From assembly GCF_015644725.1 (NCBI RefSeq), contig NZ_CP064795.1, positions 3,470,501 through 3,534,500 of the forward strand: DNA of 64,000 nucleotides, in the 5' to 3' direction. The translations under genes and the position numbers were made by a program. Positions 47,510 to 57,627 of this stretch are shown in pieces. The notes under the pieces are model-generated. The model was not told the DNA's origin. It made no database searches and was given only the letters and a program-made list of their open reading frames with translations. The first letter of the stretch is position 1; every line of letters begins with the position of its first letter. Source of the DNA: Salinimonas marina (GTDB taxonomy: Bacteria; Pseudomonadota; Gammaproteobacteria; Enterobacterales; Alteromonadaceae).

Positions 47510-47955
47510 TCCAATAGGTTAAGGCGGGCGGTTTGATACAACCCGACCAATGAGATAATGATATTGCGCGTATTATAGCGATGCGCATCCATGACGCTAT
47601 GCTTTTGTTGTTACCGGGCCCGGTAATCCGAACAAAATCACATCGCTGTTGTGAAGCAAGCTTACCTAGGCCCCTGGCAGAAGAAAACCGCCTGTCACAA
47701 AATTAATCTATGCCGGTAGCTGTTGTAACATTCTTATTAATGCTGGACAGCAAGTAATCTAATCATCCGCTCGTGCGTATGAGCAAAAACATCATCATTG
47801 TCCCTTAGCGTTTTTCAAAAACGCCCGTGTCTTTACAGAAGAGCAATGCAGTCCTCCTGTTTACATTCTGATGGCTGTAACCATTTGGCGCTGTCTGCCT
47901 GTATTTTTAGGCACCACCAGACAGCGTCCGGCTTGATCTAAAAAAGGAAACCGGC
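47510..47955. other. Divergent promoter region of speA and the molybdenum hydroxylase operon
   Basis: About 450 bases between divergent genes hold no supported frame. The region just before 47956 has a strong AAAAGGA ribosome site. No clear operator or riboswitch was recognised. Confidence 0.4.
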
Positions 47956-48456
47956 ATGTCCAGCATTACCATTAACGGTCAGTCTCATGCGCTCCCCCAG
48001 GACCCGCGCACGACCCTGCTCGACTTTATGCATCAGCATTTACAACTATTTGGCGCTAAAAAAGGCTGCGACCATGGTCAGTGTGGCGCCTGTACGGTGC
48101 TCATTGACGGCGAACGTATGAATGCCTGCCTGCTGCTCACCTTTCAGCTGGCAGGAAAATCGGTGGTTACCATCGAAGGCTTAGCCAATGGCGATGAACT
48201 GCACCCGTTGCAACAGGCGTTTATCGACAACGACGCCTTTCAGTGTGGTTTTTGCACCAGCGGTCAGATTTGTTCTGGTATAGCCGCTCAGCAGGAAATA
48301 AAACAAAACCGGCCATCAACCCTCTGGTTTGACCCGCATCACACTAACACCGAAGACTTAAAAGAACGTCTTAGCGGCAATTTGTGCCGGTGTGGTGCTT
48401 ACCCTCATATTATCGATGCGGTCAGTAAAACTGATGATGCTAAGGAGGTTGGATGA
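47956..48456 (+). CDS. Molybdenum hydroxylase, [2Fe-2S] subunit (PaoA/YagT-like)
   Basis: This 166-residue subunit carries two [2Fe-2S] clusters. The N-terminal plant-ferredoxin cluster is in CDHGQCGACTVLIDGERMNAC (about residues 37-57) and the second in CGFCTSGQICS and NLCRCGAYP (about 97-145). It passes electrons between the molybdenum and FAD subunits. Unlike E. coli PaoA it has no twin-arginine signal, so the enzyme should be cytoplasmic. It is the first gene of a three-gene operon and overlaps the next by four bases. Confidence 0.92.
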   Translation: MSSITINGQSHALPQDPRTTLLDFMHQHLQLFGAKKGCDHGQCGACTVLIDGERMNACLLLTFQLAGKSVVTIEGLANGDELHPLQQAFIDNDAFQCGFCTSGQICSGIAAQQEIKQNRPSTLWFDPHHTNTEDLKERLSGNLCRCGAYPHIIDAVSKTDDAKEVG

Positions 48457-49475
48457 AACCTTTTGCTGTTTTTCCCTTACATCAACAACAGGATCTGGCC
48501 CGGGTTGAGTCATTTGAGCACAGCCGGTTTTTAGCCGGGGGCACCAATCTGGTGGATTTAATGAAGCACCAGATTGAAAGTCCGGAGCAGATCATCGATT
48601 TATCCGGCTTTGAGCAGGCCTACCAAATCAATGAAAACGACAATCGGGTAACGATTGGCGCCATGGTGTCGAATACCGAGCTGGCTGACTTTGCCTACCA
48701 GCAGCCGGGCTTATCATTATTAGCTCAAGCGTTACTGGCCGGGGCCACGGTACAGCTGCGTAATCGGGCCACCACCGGCGGTAATCTGTTGCAACGTACC
48801 CGCTGCTATTATTTTTACGATACCACCAAACCCTGTAATAAGCGGCAGCCGGGCTCTGGTTGTGGGGCCATAAATGGCTTTAACCGGATTCATGCGGTGC
48901 TAGGCACCTCAGAACATTGTATTGCCTCGCACCCCTCCGATATGGCCACCGCGATGACCGCGTTAAATGCCACTGTTCATACCCAGAATGCCAGCGGCGA
49001 AACCCGGCAGATTCCGGTCCGCGAACTGTATCAGCTGCCCGGCGACACCCCGCATATTGAAACCCAGTTAGCCGCTGATGAGCTCATTACGGCGGTAAGT
49101 ATCGATAAAACCCCTCGGGGCACCCACATCTACCAAAAAGTGCGGGACCGCTCTTCCTATGCCTTTGCGCTGGTGTCAGTAGCCTGCACGCTGCAGGTTA
49201 AAGATGGCATCATCAGTGATATTAATCTGGCCTGTGGTGGCGTGGGCCCTAAACCCTGGCATGCGCAGGCTGCCGAAGAGTATCTGCGGGGTAAATCTGC
49301 CACAACCGAGCTGTTTAAACAGGCGGCTGATGTGGAGCTAAGCCCCGCCAAAGGCTCGGGCTACAATGACTTCAAAATACCCATGCTAAAACGCACGCTG
49401 GTACATGTTTTAACTCAGGCTACCGAGCAGCAGCAACAACATCCCGAGCACGAAGGAGCAATCTATGCCCGCTAA
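48453..49475 (+). CDS. Molybdenum hydroxylase, FAD subunit (PaoB/YagS-like)
   Basis: This 340-residue FAD-binding subunit has FLAGGTNLVDLMKH (about residues 26-39) and AGATVQLRNRATTGGNLLQRT (about 101-121). A cysteine-rich insert follows (CYYFYDTTKPCNKRQPGSGC, about 124-143) that in PaoB-type subunits holds an extra [4Fe-4S] cluster. It delivers electrons to the acceptor, commonly oxygen, quinone or ferredoxin. It overlaps both neighbours, so the three proteins are made together. Confidence 0.9.
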   Translation: MKPFAVFPLHQQQDLARVESFEHSRFLAGGTNLVDLMKHQIESPEQIIDLSGFEQAYQINENDNRVTIGAMVSNTELADFAYQQPGLSLLAQALLAGATVQLRNRATTGGNLLQRTRCYYFYDTTKPCNKRQPGSGCGAINGFNRIHAVLGTSEHCIASHPSDMATAMTALNATVHTQNASGETRQIPVRELYQLPGDTPHIETQLAADELITAVSIDKTPRGTHIYQKVRDRSSYAFALVSVACTLQVKDGIISDINLACGGVGPKPWHAQAAEEYLRGKSATTELFKQAADVELSPAKGSGYNDFKIPMLKRTLVHVLTQATEQQQQHPEHEGAIYAR

Positions 49476-51675
49476 TACAACGTCTAACCCTTACGGAATT
49501 GGTGCTGCGGCAAATCGGGTAGATGGCCGGCTGAAAGTTCAGGGCAAAGCCACCTATGCCGGGGAGAACCTGTTTGATAAAGCCCCGTTGATTGGCTGGA
49601 TTGTGGGCGCTGATATTGCCAGTGGTACCTTAAAGCAGATCAATACTGAAACAGCCGAGGCCCAGGAAGGGGTACACGCGGTTATCACCTATAAAAATTC
49701 TGTTGAGCAAAGACCCTTCGGCCAGCCTGAAGAGACGCAGCGCTTTGGTCAGAGCCGGGCCATGTTAAACGAAGACAAAATTCGCTACGCCGGTTTTCCG
49801 GTGGCTCTGGTGGTAGCCGATACCCTGGAGCAGGCTCGCTACGCCGGTCAGCTTATCGATTTTGTGATTGAGCCTGGCCCAATTAGCCTGTTAACCGAAC
49901 ACAGCGAAGCTCAGGTGACGCCTGAAAGTGTGGATGGGGGTTACGAGCCTGATGCCGGGACGGGTAATATTGACACCGCGCTCAACAGCAGTCAGCGTTT
50001 TGATATGACCTATACCACTCCTAATCAGGTATCGGCGGCCATGGAGCCACACACCAGTATTGCCGCCTTCGATGGCACCAACCTGGTGGTGCATACCAGC
50101 GTACAGATCCTGGCCAGCGCGGTGGATTGTCTGGCTTCCACCTTTAAACTGGCAAAAGAAAATATCCAGGTAAAAAGCCCGTATGTAGGTGGCGGTTTCG
50201 GGTCGAAGCTGGGTCTGCATAATGATGCGATACTGGCCAGTATTGGCGCACTGCATTTACAACGACCGGTTAAGGTGGCGATGACCCGCAGACAGGTGTT
50301 CCATAATGCTCCCCATCGCGGCATGAGTATTCAGCAAATGGCGTTCAGCGCCGATGCCAATGGCAAACTAGGTGGGGTTCAGCATCATAGTGCCATGCCC
50401 ATGGCCAAAGACTATGCCTTTGCTGAAGGCACCGGCGTGGCGGCCCGGGTGAATTACCAGGCCGAGGCCATCGACAGCAAGCATCGGGTAAAAGTGGTGG
50501 ACTCACCTATGATTGATTCGGTGCGCGCCCCTGGCGATGCTATCGGTTCGCTGGCGTTTGAGGCTGCGGTCGATGAAGTGGCGCGGGCGCTGAAGATTGA
50601 TCCGGTGGAGTTCCGGCGCAACAACATCGCGCCGGTCCATCCCATTACCGGCGCCGACTTTTCTACAAATAACCTGGATAAATGTCTGATTGAAGGCGCT
50701 GAAAAATTTGGCTGGAAGGAGCGCCAGTACACCACCAAAGGCACCAAAAAGAATGGCTTTGGCGTGGCGCTGGGAATGCGTATGAATATGATTGTGCCCA
50801 GTGCGGCCAGTATTACCTTGCAGCGTGATGGGCAGCTGGTGGTGCGCACCGACATGACCGATATTGGCACCGGTACCTACACCATTCTGACTCAGATTGT
50901 GGCCGAGCACTTCAATGTCGACGCCCAGCGAATCACCATCGACCTGGGCAACAGTGACTCGCCGGCTTCTTCAGGGTCCGGCGGCTCCTTTGGGGCCTCC
51001 AGCAGTGGGACTGCGGTGCTTAATGCCTGCGAAGCGTTGTCGTTGAAACTCAGTGAACTGGCCGGATTGGCCAAAGGCAATGAACTGGTGAAACTACAGG
51101 ATAACGAGGTAGTATTTGGCAAAGGCGAGACCCAGCAGCAACATAATCTTGAGTCATTGTTTGCAAAGGCATCGGACAATGCATTAACCGCGACCGGCTC
51201 GGTGGCCCCCGATGAAGGCAACGACAACTATGCCCAGTACAGCTGTGCGGCGCATTTTGCCGAAGTGGAAGTTGATACCGTAACCGGCGAGGTCAGAATC
51301 CTGCGCCAGCACGGAGCGTTTTCGGCCGGCCGCATTCTTAATCACAAAACTGCGGGCTCGCAATTAAAAGGCGGTATGGTCTGGGGCGCCAGCTATGCCT
51401 TGTTTGAAGAGCTACAGCAGGACTCAAGAGACGGCAGCTTTGTGAACTGCGATTTTGCTGAATATCACTTTGCGGTCAATCGTGATATTGGCGAGGTATC
51501 GCTGCATATCATTGAAGAGCCTGACTACAAAGCCTGCAAACTTGGCAGTAAAGGCATTGGTGAACTTGGCATTACCGGCTCCGGCGCCGCCATCGCCAAT
51601 GCGGTTTATGATGCGGTAGGCGCCCGGATTCGCGCCTTTCCTATCACCCCGGATAAGGTGATGGCCCAGCTTTAG
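49465..51675 (+). CDS. Molybdenum hydroxylase, molybdopterin-binding subunit (PaoC/YagR-like)
   Basis: This 736-residue catalytic subunit of the xanthine oxidase family starts with AANRVDGRLKVQGKATYAGE (about residues 11-30). YVGGGFGSKLG (about 241-251) and SGSGGSFGASSSGTAVL (about 504-520) are cofactor-contact regions. The catalytic Glu lies in LGSKGIGELGITGSG (about 694-708). It oxidises aldehydes or aromatic heterocycles; the PaoABC likeness favours aldehydes. No PaoD/XdhC maturation factor is adjacent, so it must be elsewhere. It overlaps paoB by 11 bases. Confidence 0.92.
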   Translation: MPANTTSNPYGIGAAANRVDGRLKVQGKATYAGENLFDKAPLIGWIVGADIASGTLKQINTETAEAQEGVHAVITYKNSVEQRPFGQPEETQRFGQSRAMLNEDKIRYAGFPVALVVADTLEQARYAGQLIDFVIEPGPISLLTEHSEAQVTPESVDGGYEPDAGTGNIDTALNSSQRFDMTYTTPNQVSAAMEPHTSIAAFDGTNLVVHTSVQILASAVDCLASTFKLAKENIQVKSPYVGGGFGSKLGLHNDAILASIGALHLQRPVKVAMTRRQVFHNAPHRGMSIQQMAFSADANGKLGGVQHHSAMPMAKDYAFAEGTGVAARVNYQAEAIDSKHRVKVVDSPMIDSVRAPGDAIGSLAFEAAVDEVARALKIDPVEFRRNNIAPVHPITGADFSTNNLDKCLIEGAEKFGWKERQYTTKGTKKNGFGVALGMRMNMIVPSAASITLQRDGQLVVRTDMTDIGTGTYTILTQIVAEHFNVDAQRITIDLGNSDSPASSGSGGSFGASSSGTAVLNACEALSLKLSELAGLAKGNELVKLQDNEVVFGKGETQQQHNLESLFAKASDNALTATGSVAPDEGNDNYAQYSCAAHFAEVEVDTVTGEVRILRQHGAFSAGRILNHKTAGSQLKGGMVWGASYALFEELQQDSRDGSFVNCDFAEYHFAVNRDIGEVSLHIIEEPDYKACKLGSKGIGELGITGSGAAIANAVYDAVGARIRAFPITPDKVMAQL

Positions 51676-51682
51676 ACCATCT

Positions 51683-51775
51683 GTGCCGGGCGCCCTGCCC
51701 GGCACCCGCTCCGAGACAAACACCCCGATACAAATGTAATAAGGCGCACCCGGCACCGATGTTCTGGTGCCGGGT
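51683..51775. terminator. Two strong hairpins with matching arms
   Basis: Hairpin one pairs GTGCCGGGC with GCCCGGCAC (51683-51705). Hairpin two pairs ACCCGGCACC with GGTGCCGGGT (51748-51775). Both lack T runs but stand between convergent genes, so they likely end one or both transcripts. The arms are near-identical and could pair across hairpins. Confidence 0.5.
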
Positions 51776-51807
51776 ACGCTGTTGTCCGACTGAAAAAAAT
51801 GGCTGAG

Positions 51808-52083
51808 TTAGCTACGATATAACGGCTTGATTAAATGAAAGCCAAAACGGGTTTTAACCGGCCCATGTACCTTTAGCAGCTCTTTTTTAAATACCACATC
51901 GTCAAATGGTTTTACCATTTGCCCTCGGCGAAACTCACCCAGGTCGCCGCCACGCTTGCCCGACGGACAGGTAGAATGCTTTTTCGCCAGCATTCCAAAG
52001 TCTTTTCCTTTTTTCAGCTGAGCAAGAACCGCCAGCGCTTCTTTTTCAGTTTTTACCAGAATATGCAAAGCAGATGCTTTCAT
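51808..52083 (-). CDS. ppiC: Parvulin-type peptidyl-prolyl isomerase
   Basis: This 91-residue single-domain parvulin isomerises proline peptide bonds. [13 protein letters not shown] (about residues 5-17), [21 protein letters not shown] (about 36-56), PFDDVVF and the terminal [16 protein letters not shown] are typical of PpiC. No signal peptide, so it is cytoplasmic. It appears monocistronic and convergent with the molybdenum hydroxylase operon. Confidence 0.93.
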   Translation of the reverse strand: MKASALHILVKTEKEALAVLAQLKKGKDFGMLAKKHSTCPSGKRGGDLGEFRRGQMVKPFDDVVFKKELLKVHGPVKTRFGFHLIKPLYRS

Positions 52084-52379
52084 GGCTTGTAAGTTATCCT
52101 ACTTAATCTGTAATACCCAGATTATACCGTATCGGGCCGCCCTGATCCGGATTGATGCATGCTGACATAGTCAGAAACGGCAATAGTAGTCTGGCTATTC
52201 ATTGTAAATTATAAGGTAGCAAGACCCCGGCCCGCCTGGCTCAGGGTATTGCATGAGGTGGGTATGGCCTATAGCAGCTTGTATGGCGAAACCTTAGTGG
52301 GCTGTTAGCGGGCTGAAAGCTCTACTGAATGGCTGGTGACGCAGGTTCTGACAAGCCGCCCGGGGCGCCTGTCTGAAAC

Positions 52380-52964
52380 CTATTCAGCATTGACCGCACC
52401 GGCATTTTTCGCCGGATAGGACGCCAGTAGCTTACGCACCAGCTCGGTAAGCTCTCGTTGTACGGCAATACTATCCTGCGCCTCCAGCTGTGTGCGACCA
52501 CTTGCACTGTAAACAAACTCGCCATTTTGTACCACATCAATCTGCAGGGTTTGATACTGAGTGGATTGCTCGCCAAGCGGGACACTAAAAATGCTTCCTA
52601 GTGACAGGCCGGTAGCGCTGCCAAACACACTGGTCCCCAGACCAAAACTCACGGACTTACCGCTGCTATCGCGATTGGTGGCCGGGAAAAAACCCACTCT
52701 AACATCGGCGCTATTTTTATCGGCAGGGACAATTCCCTTACTCTGAAGTACCGAGGTAATGGCCGTTACAATATGGTTTTCAAGATTGGCGTTAACCGAA
52801 TTCAACGGCGGCTGCACATAAAAGGAGTCAATGCCGGCAAAGTTGGTCTGTTCGTTAACACTCACATCGGGCTTATTCGAGGAGCACCCGGCTAACAAGC
52901 CCCAGGAAAGAAATGTGAACAACAGCAGGCGGGCGGCATGAAATGGTGTTTTTGCTAAAGGCAT
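52380..52964 (-). CDS. DUF4136 lipoprotein
   Basis: This 194-residue protein has a lipoprotein signal ending in LLAGCSS (Cys near residue 27). The mature part fits DUF4136: FAGIDSFYVQPP (about 42-53), VTAITSVLQSKGIV (about 66-79), ADVRVGFFPATN (about 86-97), and a C-terminal helix before LVRKLLASYPAK. The family is common in Gram-negative cell envelopes and its function is unknown. The ATG overlaps the stop of an unassigned upstream frame by eight bases, which may mean translational coupling. Confidence 0.8.
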   Translation of the reverse strand: MPLAKTPFHAARLLLFTFLSWGLLAGCSSNKPDVSVNEQTNFAGIDSFYVQPPLNSVNANLENHIVTAITSVLQSKGIVPADKNSADVRVGFFPATNRDSSGKSVSFGLGTSVFGSATGLSLGSIFSVPLGEQSTQYQTLQIDVVQNGEFVYSASGRTQLEAQDSIAVQRELTELVRKLLASYPAKNAGAVNAE

Positions 52965-53243
52965 AAGATAACCAGATATGAAAACAGATGGTTTTTAAAC
53001 GGCCCACCCCCGGGGTTAGGATCGTTAAAGATTAACTGGCGCCCATTAGGATGAAGCGTGGCGTCTGACCCTGTCGGGCTGGTGTGAAGGGTTAAATCGG
53101 TTGCACACCAGGTTACTTTGATTTTAAAACGCCACGGTTCCAGGTGTATCTGCAGCTGTGGTAGAGCGCTTGTATAGAGCCCTGTACAGCATAATCGAAA
53201 CAGCCACGTGATGACTCGACCAGACTTTTTTCAATGCTGCCAT
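52957..53243 (-). CDS. Possible small gene with a start-proximal frameshift
   Basis: A minus-strand frame stays open for about 90 codons and ends inside the start of the DUF4136 gene. It includes FRLCCTGLYTSAL, LEPWRFKIKVTWCATD and NGRQLIFNDPNPGGGPF. It has no ATG, GTG or TTG of its own. An ATG at 53243 (MAALKK) would feed it if the A6 run (T6 at 53226-53231 on the plus strand) were one base shorter. I do not recognise a family. Evidence is only open length, coding appearance and the overlap. Confidence 0.25.
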
Positions 53244-53285
53244 CGATTCAGGCCCCCGGCGTCTTGCTGCATCAGAGTGTCTGAT

Positions 53286-55312
53286 TCATGTCTTTGGCTT
53301 ATTCAGCATCTCGTCATGATCGTCCATCTGCCACGGCAACTGGCCCGGGCTGTTATCCAGGTAGTGCAAATACTGTTCAAACTGATCCAGGATATCCTTC
53401 ACAATGGCTTTCTTATCAAAACCATAGATATCATAGGTTTGCCCACCACGCCGCAAAAAGACTTCTGCCCGATAATACATTTCGGCTTCATCGTCGTCGG
53501 TGCGACGCTCAGCATAACTGTAGCCGGGAACATGATGTTCTGTCATGCGGATATCATAGATAAAGTCGGTATGTTCATGACGTTTCACCATTAAAAACGC
53601 TCGGCTCAGATCTGCATCAAACTCTACCTGAGCCTGCCACTCCCGCGACTGGAGTTCTGACTGCACATCTTCCAGCGCAGGTGCCACGGTCTGCTCAATA
53701 AAGTCATGCACACTGTCTTTGCCAGGATAATTTGTCATCGCATCTAATCGGCTTTGCCAGTCCTCGCCGTGGTTGTTTTTATTCAGCGTCTCAGCCTGCA
53801 GGCTATTGTTTCGATAGCCTTCAATGATTAACGCACGCCAAAGCCCGGCGGCAGCCATCAGCATTATCACGGCAAACGGCAAGGCACTGGTGATGGTCAT
53901 CGTTTGCAATGCGTTTAAACCACCAGCCAGCAGTAACACCGAGGCGACCGTGCCTTCAAGAATCGCCCAGAATACACGCTGCCACACCGGGCTGTTTTCA
54001 TGGCCCCGGACGACAGTGAGTCAATGACTAATGACCCGGAGTCAGAAGAGGTCACAAAAAAGGTGATGATCAGCAGCACGGTTAAGCCCGACATCAGTGA
54101 CGACCAGGGCAACAAGTCATAAAGTTTAAACAAGGCAATGGCTTCATTTTCCTGAACATCGGAGATTAAACTGGCCGCGCCCTGATTCATGATGGCGTTG
54201 AGTGCGGTATCCCCAAATACCGAAAACCATAAAAAGGTAAACAGGGTAGGCACCAGCATGACCCCGAACACAAACTGGCGAATAGTCCTGCCACGACTGA
54301 TTTTGGCGATGAACATGCCCACAAAAGGGGCCCAGGCAATGGTCCAGCCAAAGATAAACAGCGTCCAGTTGCCTATCCAGTCACTGCGACTGTAGGCTTG
54401 CAGATTAAAGGTACGTTCAACAATTCCGCTTAGGTAACTACCGGTGTTTTGTAAAAAAGACTCCAGAATGCGCACCGTCTCCCCAAATACAAACACGGTA
54501 CTCATCAATGCAACCGCCAGCCCCATATTAAGTATCGATAAGCGCTTGATGCCTTTATCCATACCTGCTAGCACCGACACCGTAGCGGCGATGGTCACGA
54601 TAGCGATGGTGCTGATTTGCACAGTAATATTAATAGGAATGTCTGCCGACAAGTAGTGTAGCCCTGCATTGATTTGAGTGACAGACAGACCAAGGGTGGT
54701 CGCGATACCAAACATGGTCCCCAATATGGCAAAGACATCGACCGCATGCCCAATTGGACCGTGAATTTTGTCACCGATTAGGGGGTACAGGGCAGAGCGA
54801 ATAGATAGTGGCAGACCTTGTCGAAACGCAAAATACGCGAGCACCAGGCCAACCAGTCCATAAATCGCCCAGATATGGAAACCCCAGTGAAAGAAAGCAA
54901 TTTGCATGGCTTGTTTGGCGGCATCCACCGTTTCGGGAGCGCCGGCGGGGGGCGAGGCATAATGTAAAACCGGCTCTGCTACACCAAAATACAATAAGGC
55001 GACACCGTAGCCGGCAGAAAAAAGCATCGCAAACCATTCCGGAAAACTGTACTGCGGCTCGGCGTGATCCGGTCCCAGCTTTATATGCCCCCAGTCAGAA
55101 GCGGCCACCGCCACAATAAACATTAAAAATAACGCAACACATAGCATGTAGAACCAGCCAAAGGTCTGGGTGATCCATGCCAGCATACCTTCAAATGCCT
55201 GACCCGCGAGCTCCGGCGCACTAATGGTGCCGATTACCAGCAACAAGATGATCACCACGGCGGGAACAAAAACCGGAAGAAGAATGGTTGACCGATGCGC
55301 CTTTTCTTTCAT
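53286..55312 (-). pseudogene. betT: BCCT-family choline/betaine transporter (BetT-like), frameshifted
   Basis: The intact product would be about 675 residues with 12 membrane helices and a long cytoplasmic tail. GVALLYFGVAEPVLHYASPP (about residues 103-122), FFHWGFHIWAIYGLVGLVLAY (about 140-160) and FFVTSSDSGSLVIDSLSSG are BCCT core motifs. After SSG the frame breaks at the C4 run 54004-54007; one more base gives HENSPVWQRVFWAILEG and the last helices. The tail (YRAEVFLRRGGQTYDIYGFD, then DILDQFEQYLHYL) is the BetT-type osmosensing domain. It imports choline or betaine for osmoprotection. No bet enzymes are adjacent. The single clean lesion suggests sequence error. Confidence 0.85.
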
Positions 55313-55601
55313 ATCAGATCCTTTTGTTAGCAGATAAGCCCGATGCCCGCCTGGGAGGCTACAGCCTATTTTTTTACTTGGCCTGATCAGGAATAGTTCA
55401 CCTTATCTTGTTGGGTATGAAGCAAAAAATCGTTCGGCTACCGTCTCAATAAAAAGCTCCATCGTAGGGAGGCTGGCTTTTACAAAATCGTCAGCACCAT
55501 TGTGTTTCGGGCTTCCGCATTGGACCTAAATAGCGCAGAATAGTGGCTTGTATTTGAAGCACCATGCCAGCGTGGCTGGTCATTAATAACAAGGACACAC
55601 C

Positions 55602-56177
55602 ATGCCAAAGGCAAGTGACATCAAGAAAAACAACACCATCGTTTATAATGGGAAAACCTGTATTGTCAGAGATATTGACCGCTCGGTACCGCAAGGGCGG
55701 GCTGGTGGCAGTATTTATCGTATGCGTATGTACGATGTGGTCACCGGCGCCAAATTCGATGAAACCTTTAAAGACTCGGATATGCTGGAAATGGCTGATC
55801 TGGTTCGTCGTCCGGCGATGTTTTCGTATATGGACGGGGAAGAGTTTGTCTTTATGGATAAAGAAGACTACACCCCTTATCACATGAATCAGGAAAGCAT
55901 TGCTGATGAAGCTCTGTTTATTAATGAGAAAACCGACGGGATCCAGGTGTTAATCGTTGATGATGCGCCGGTGGCGCTGGACCTGCCGATGAGTGTGGAA
56001 CTGGAAGTGGTTGAAACCGACCCTTCTATTAAAGGTGCCTCGGCCACCTCAAGAACCAAGCCTGCCACCTTATCGACCGGCTTGGTGGTACAGGTACCAG
56101 AATACATCAGCACCGGCGAATGGATAAAAATCAATACCGAAGAACGTAAATTCCAAAGCCGCGGCGAAAAGCACTAA
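55602..56177 (+). CDS. yeiP: Elongation factor P-like protein YeiP
   Basis: This 191-residue protein has the three beta-barrel domains of [23 protein letters not shown] (about residues 7-26) in domain I, and the EF-P C-terminal domain ending [19 protein letters not shown]. The domain I tip, where EF-P carries its modified Lys, reads [11 protein letters not shown], which is the YeiP form. It binds the ribosome; its exact task is less clear than for EF-P. AAGGA precedes the ATG, and a hairpin terminator follows. Confidence 0.92.
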   Translation: MPKASDIKKNNTIVYNGKTCIVRDIDRSVPQGRAGGSIYRMRMYDVVTGAKFDETFKDSDMLEMADLVRRPAMFSYMDGEEFVFMDKEDYTPYHMNQESIADEALFINEKTDGIQVLIVDDAPVALDLPMSVELEVVETDPSIKGASATSRTKPATLSTGLVVQVPEYISTGEWIKINTEERKFQSRGEKH

Positions 56178-56221
56178 CAAACGCATTGCCTAGCCCGGCC
56201 GCCCCATGCGGCGGCCATAAA

Positions 56222-56273
56222 ACCCAAAGGGCTGCAGAGTAACGTTACTGCTGAGTACCTTTGGGTCTTTTTT
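56222..56273 (+). terminator. Terminator of yeiP
   Basis: ACCCAAAGG pairs with CCTTTGGGT around a long loop that itself contains the palindrome AGTAACGTTACT. TCTTTTTT follows on the plus strand. Confidence 0.75.
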
Positions 56274-56448
56274 CCCATATTCTCGACCCCACCCTTTCTT
56301 TGCTGCCATGTCTCAAGCTCACCCCATGCAAAAGTACATTTTTTATACACACTTGTCGGCAATCCCGTTATGGTAATACTGTTTAAATTTTATTCTTTTA
56401 CTGGATAACCGGGCTTTTATCCTCGGCCACTTGCAAATGGACACGACT

Positions 56449-57579
56449 ATGAAAAGACAGGCTGTGGTGGCTGCGTTTCTGACCTTATCTGCGCCATCAA
56501 TCAGCGCTACGTCAATTGATGGCGCAACACTCGACCAATATGAGCAGTATTTGACACAGTATCGACAACAAAACTCGGTGCTGAGCCTGTCCGTGGCAAT
56601 CGTAAAAGACGATAAAATTGTTTATGCCAAAGGCTTTGGCTGGCAGGATCATGACGCCGAAGAACGCACGACCGCCGATACCACTTATCTGGCCGACTCC
56701 ATCACCAAAACCTTTACCGGCGCCACCCTTCTGGCGATGGAGGCTGATGGCAAAATTGATCTTGATGCCCCTTTCACCACCTTAAGTGACTGGCAAAAAC
56801 GCTGTAAATGGCTGGGTAGCAGCGGCATTATTTTTGGTGGTGGCACGCTGGATAATGGCCAGCAAATTCCGCCGGTGGATTGTAATGCTTCTATTACTCT
56901 TCGTCAGGTGCTTCAGCATCGCGTACAGGGTACCCCAGGTTCTGGGTTTTTCTATAATCCTGTGGTTTTTGGCAGGTTATCCAATTGGGTAGAAGAAAAT
57001 ACGGATAAATCCTGGCGTGAATGGATGCACCTGTATGTGCTTGGCCCGGCAAAGCTCGAAAACATTGCGGCAGGCTGGCGCGATGAAAAAGGGTCTGTGG
57101 CACTGACCCACTTAGCCCCACCCTTTCGTCATGCGCCTGAACAATCTGATAACCTCGCCCCTTCTGTTTTACCCAATCCTGAACTTAATGCCAGTTCCGG
57201 TATCATCGCCAGTGTAAAATCGCTGGCCCGTTATTCCATTGCTCTCGACCAGGGGTTAATTTTATCTTCTGAGCAACGCCAAAAAATGTGGACGCCCCCT
57301 ACCGAGGCAAACGGTGAGCCCGCCCCCTATGCCTATGGCTGGTTTGTGCAAAACTGGCAGGGCTATAAAGTGGTATGGCACAGCGGCTGGTGGCCCGATG
57401 CCTATGCCGGTTTTCTGGTCAAAATACCTGAGGTCGGATTAACCTTAGTGATACTGGGAAACACCGATGGGCTGCGAACCGACATCAATACCCTGACCAC
57501 CGCCGAGGTTCACAAAAATCCGGTGGTAGGAAAGTTTCTGGAGCTGTTTTTGGGCCCAAACACTACAGCTGACCAATAA
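56449..57579 (+). CDS. Exported serine hydrolase (beta-lactamase family)
   Basis: This 376-residue protein has a short signal peptide (MKRQAVVAAFLTLSAPSISA). It has a class C/D-Ala-D-Ala peptidase fold: LSLSVAIVKDDKIVYAKGFGWQD near the N terminus and the nucleophile Ser-x-x-Lys in SITKTFTGATLLAME (about residues 85-99). The usual Tyr-x-Asn position is FFYNPVVFGRL (about 165-175), and HSGWWPDAYAGF (about 309-320) serves as the third box. The substrate is unknown. I use ATG 56449; the frame opens at TTG 56431 with an ATG at 56437. It ends at a terminator identical to that of groEL. Confidence 0.85.
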   Translation: MKRQAVVAAFLTLSAPSISATSIDGATLDQYEQYLTQYRQQNSVLSLSVAIVKDDKIVYAKGFGWQDHDAEERTTADTTYLADSITKTFTGATLLAMEADGKIDLDAPFTTLSDWQKRCKWLGSSGIIFGGGTLDNGQQIPPVDCNASITLRQVLQHRVQGTPGSGFFYNPVVFGRLSNWVEENTDKSWREWMHLYVLGPAKLENIAAGWRDEKGSVALTHLAPPFRHAPEQSDNLAPSVLPNPELNASSGIIASVKSLARYSIALDQGLILSSEQRQKMWTPPTEANGEPAPYAYGWFVQNWQGYKVVWHSGWWPDAYAGFLVKIPEVGLTLVILGNTDGLRTDINTLTTAEVHKNPVVGKFLELFLGPNTTADQ

Positions 57580-57583
57580 ACAC

Positions 57584-57611
57584 AAAAAAGGCGCTCCGAG
57601 GAGCGCCTTTT
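57584..57611. terminator. Bidirectional terminator, copy 1
   Basis: GGCGCTC pairs with GAGCGCC across CGAG, flanked by A6 and T4. The 28-base element is identical to 59517-59544. It serves the serine hydrolase on the plus strand and the lipoprotein operon on the minus strand. Confidence 0.88.
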
Positions 57612-57627
57612 CTATTAAGTGTAGTGT

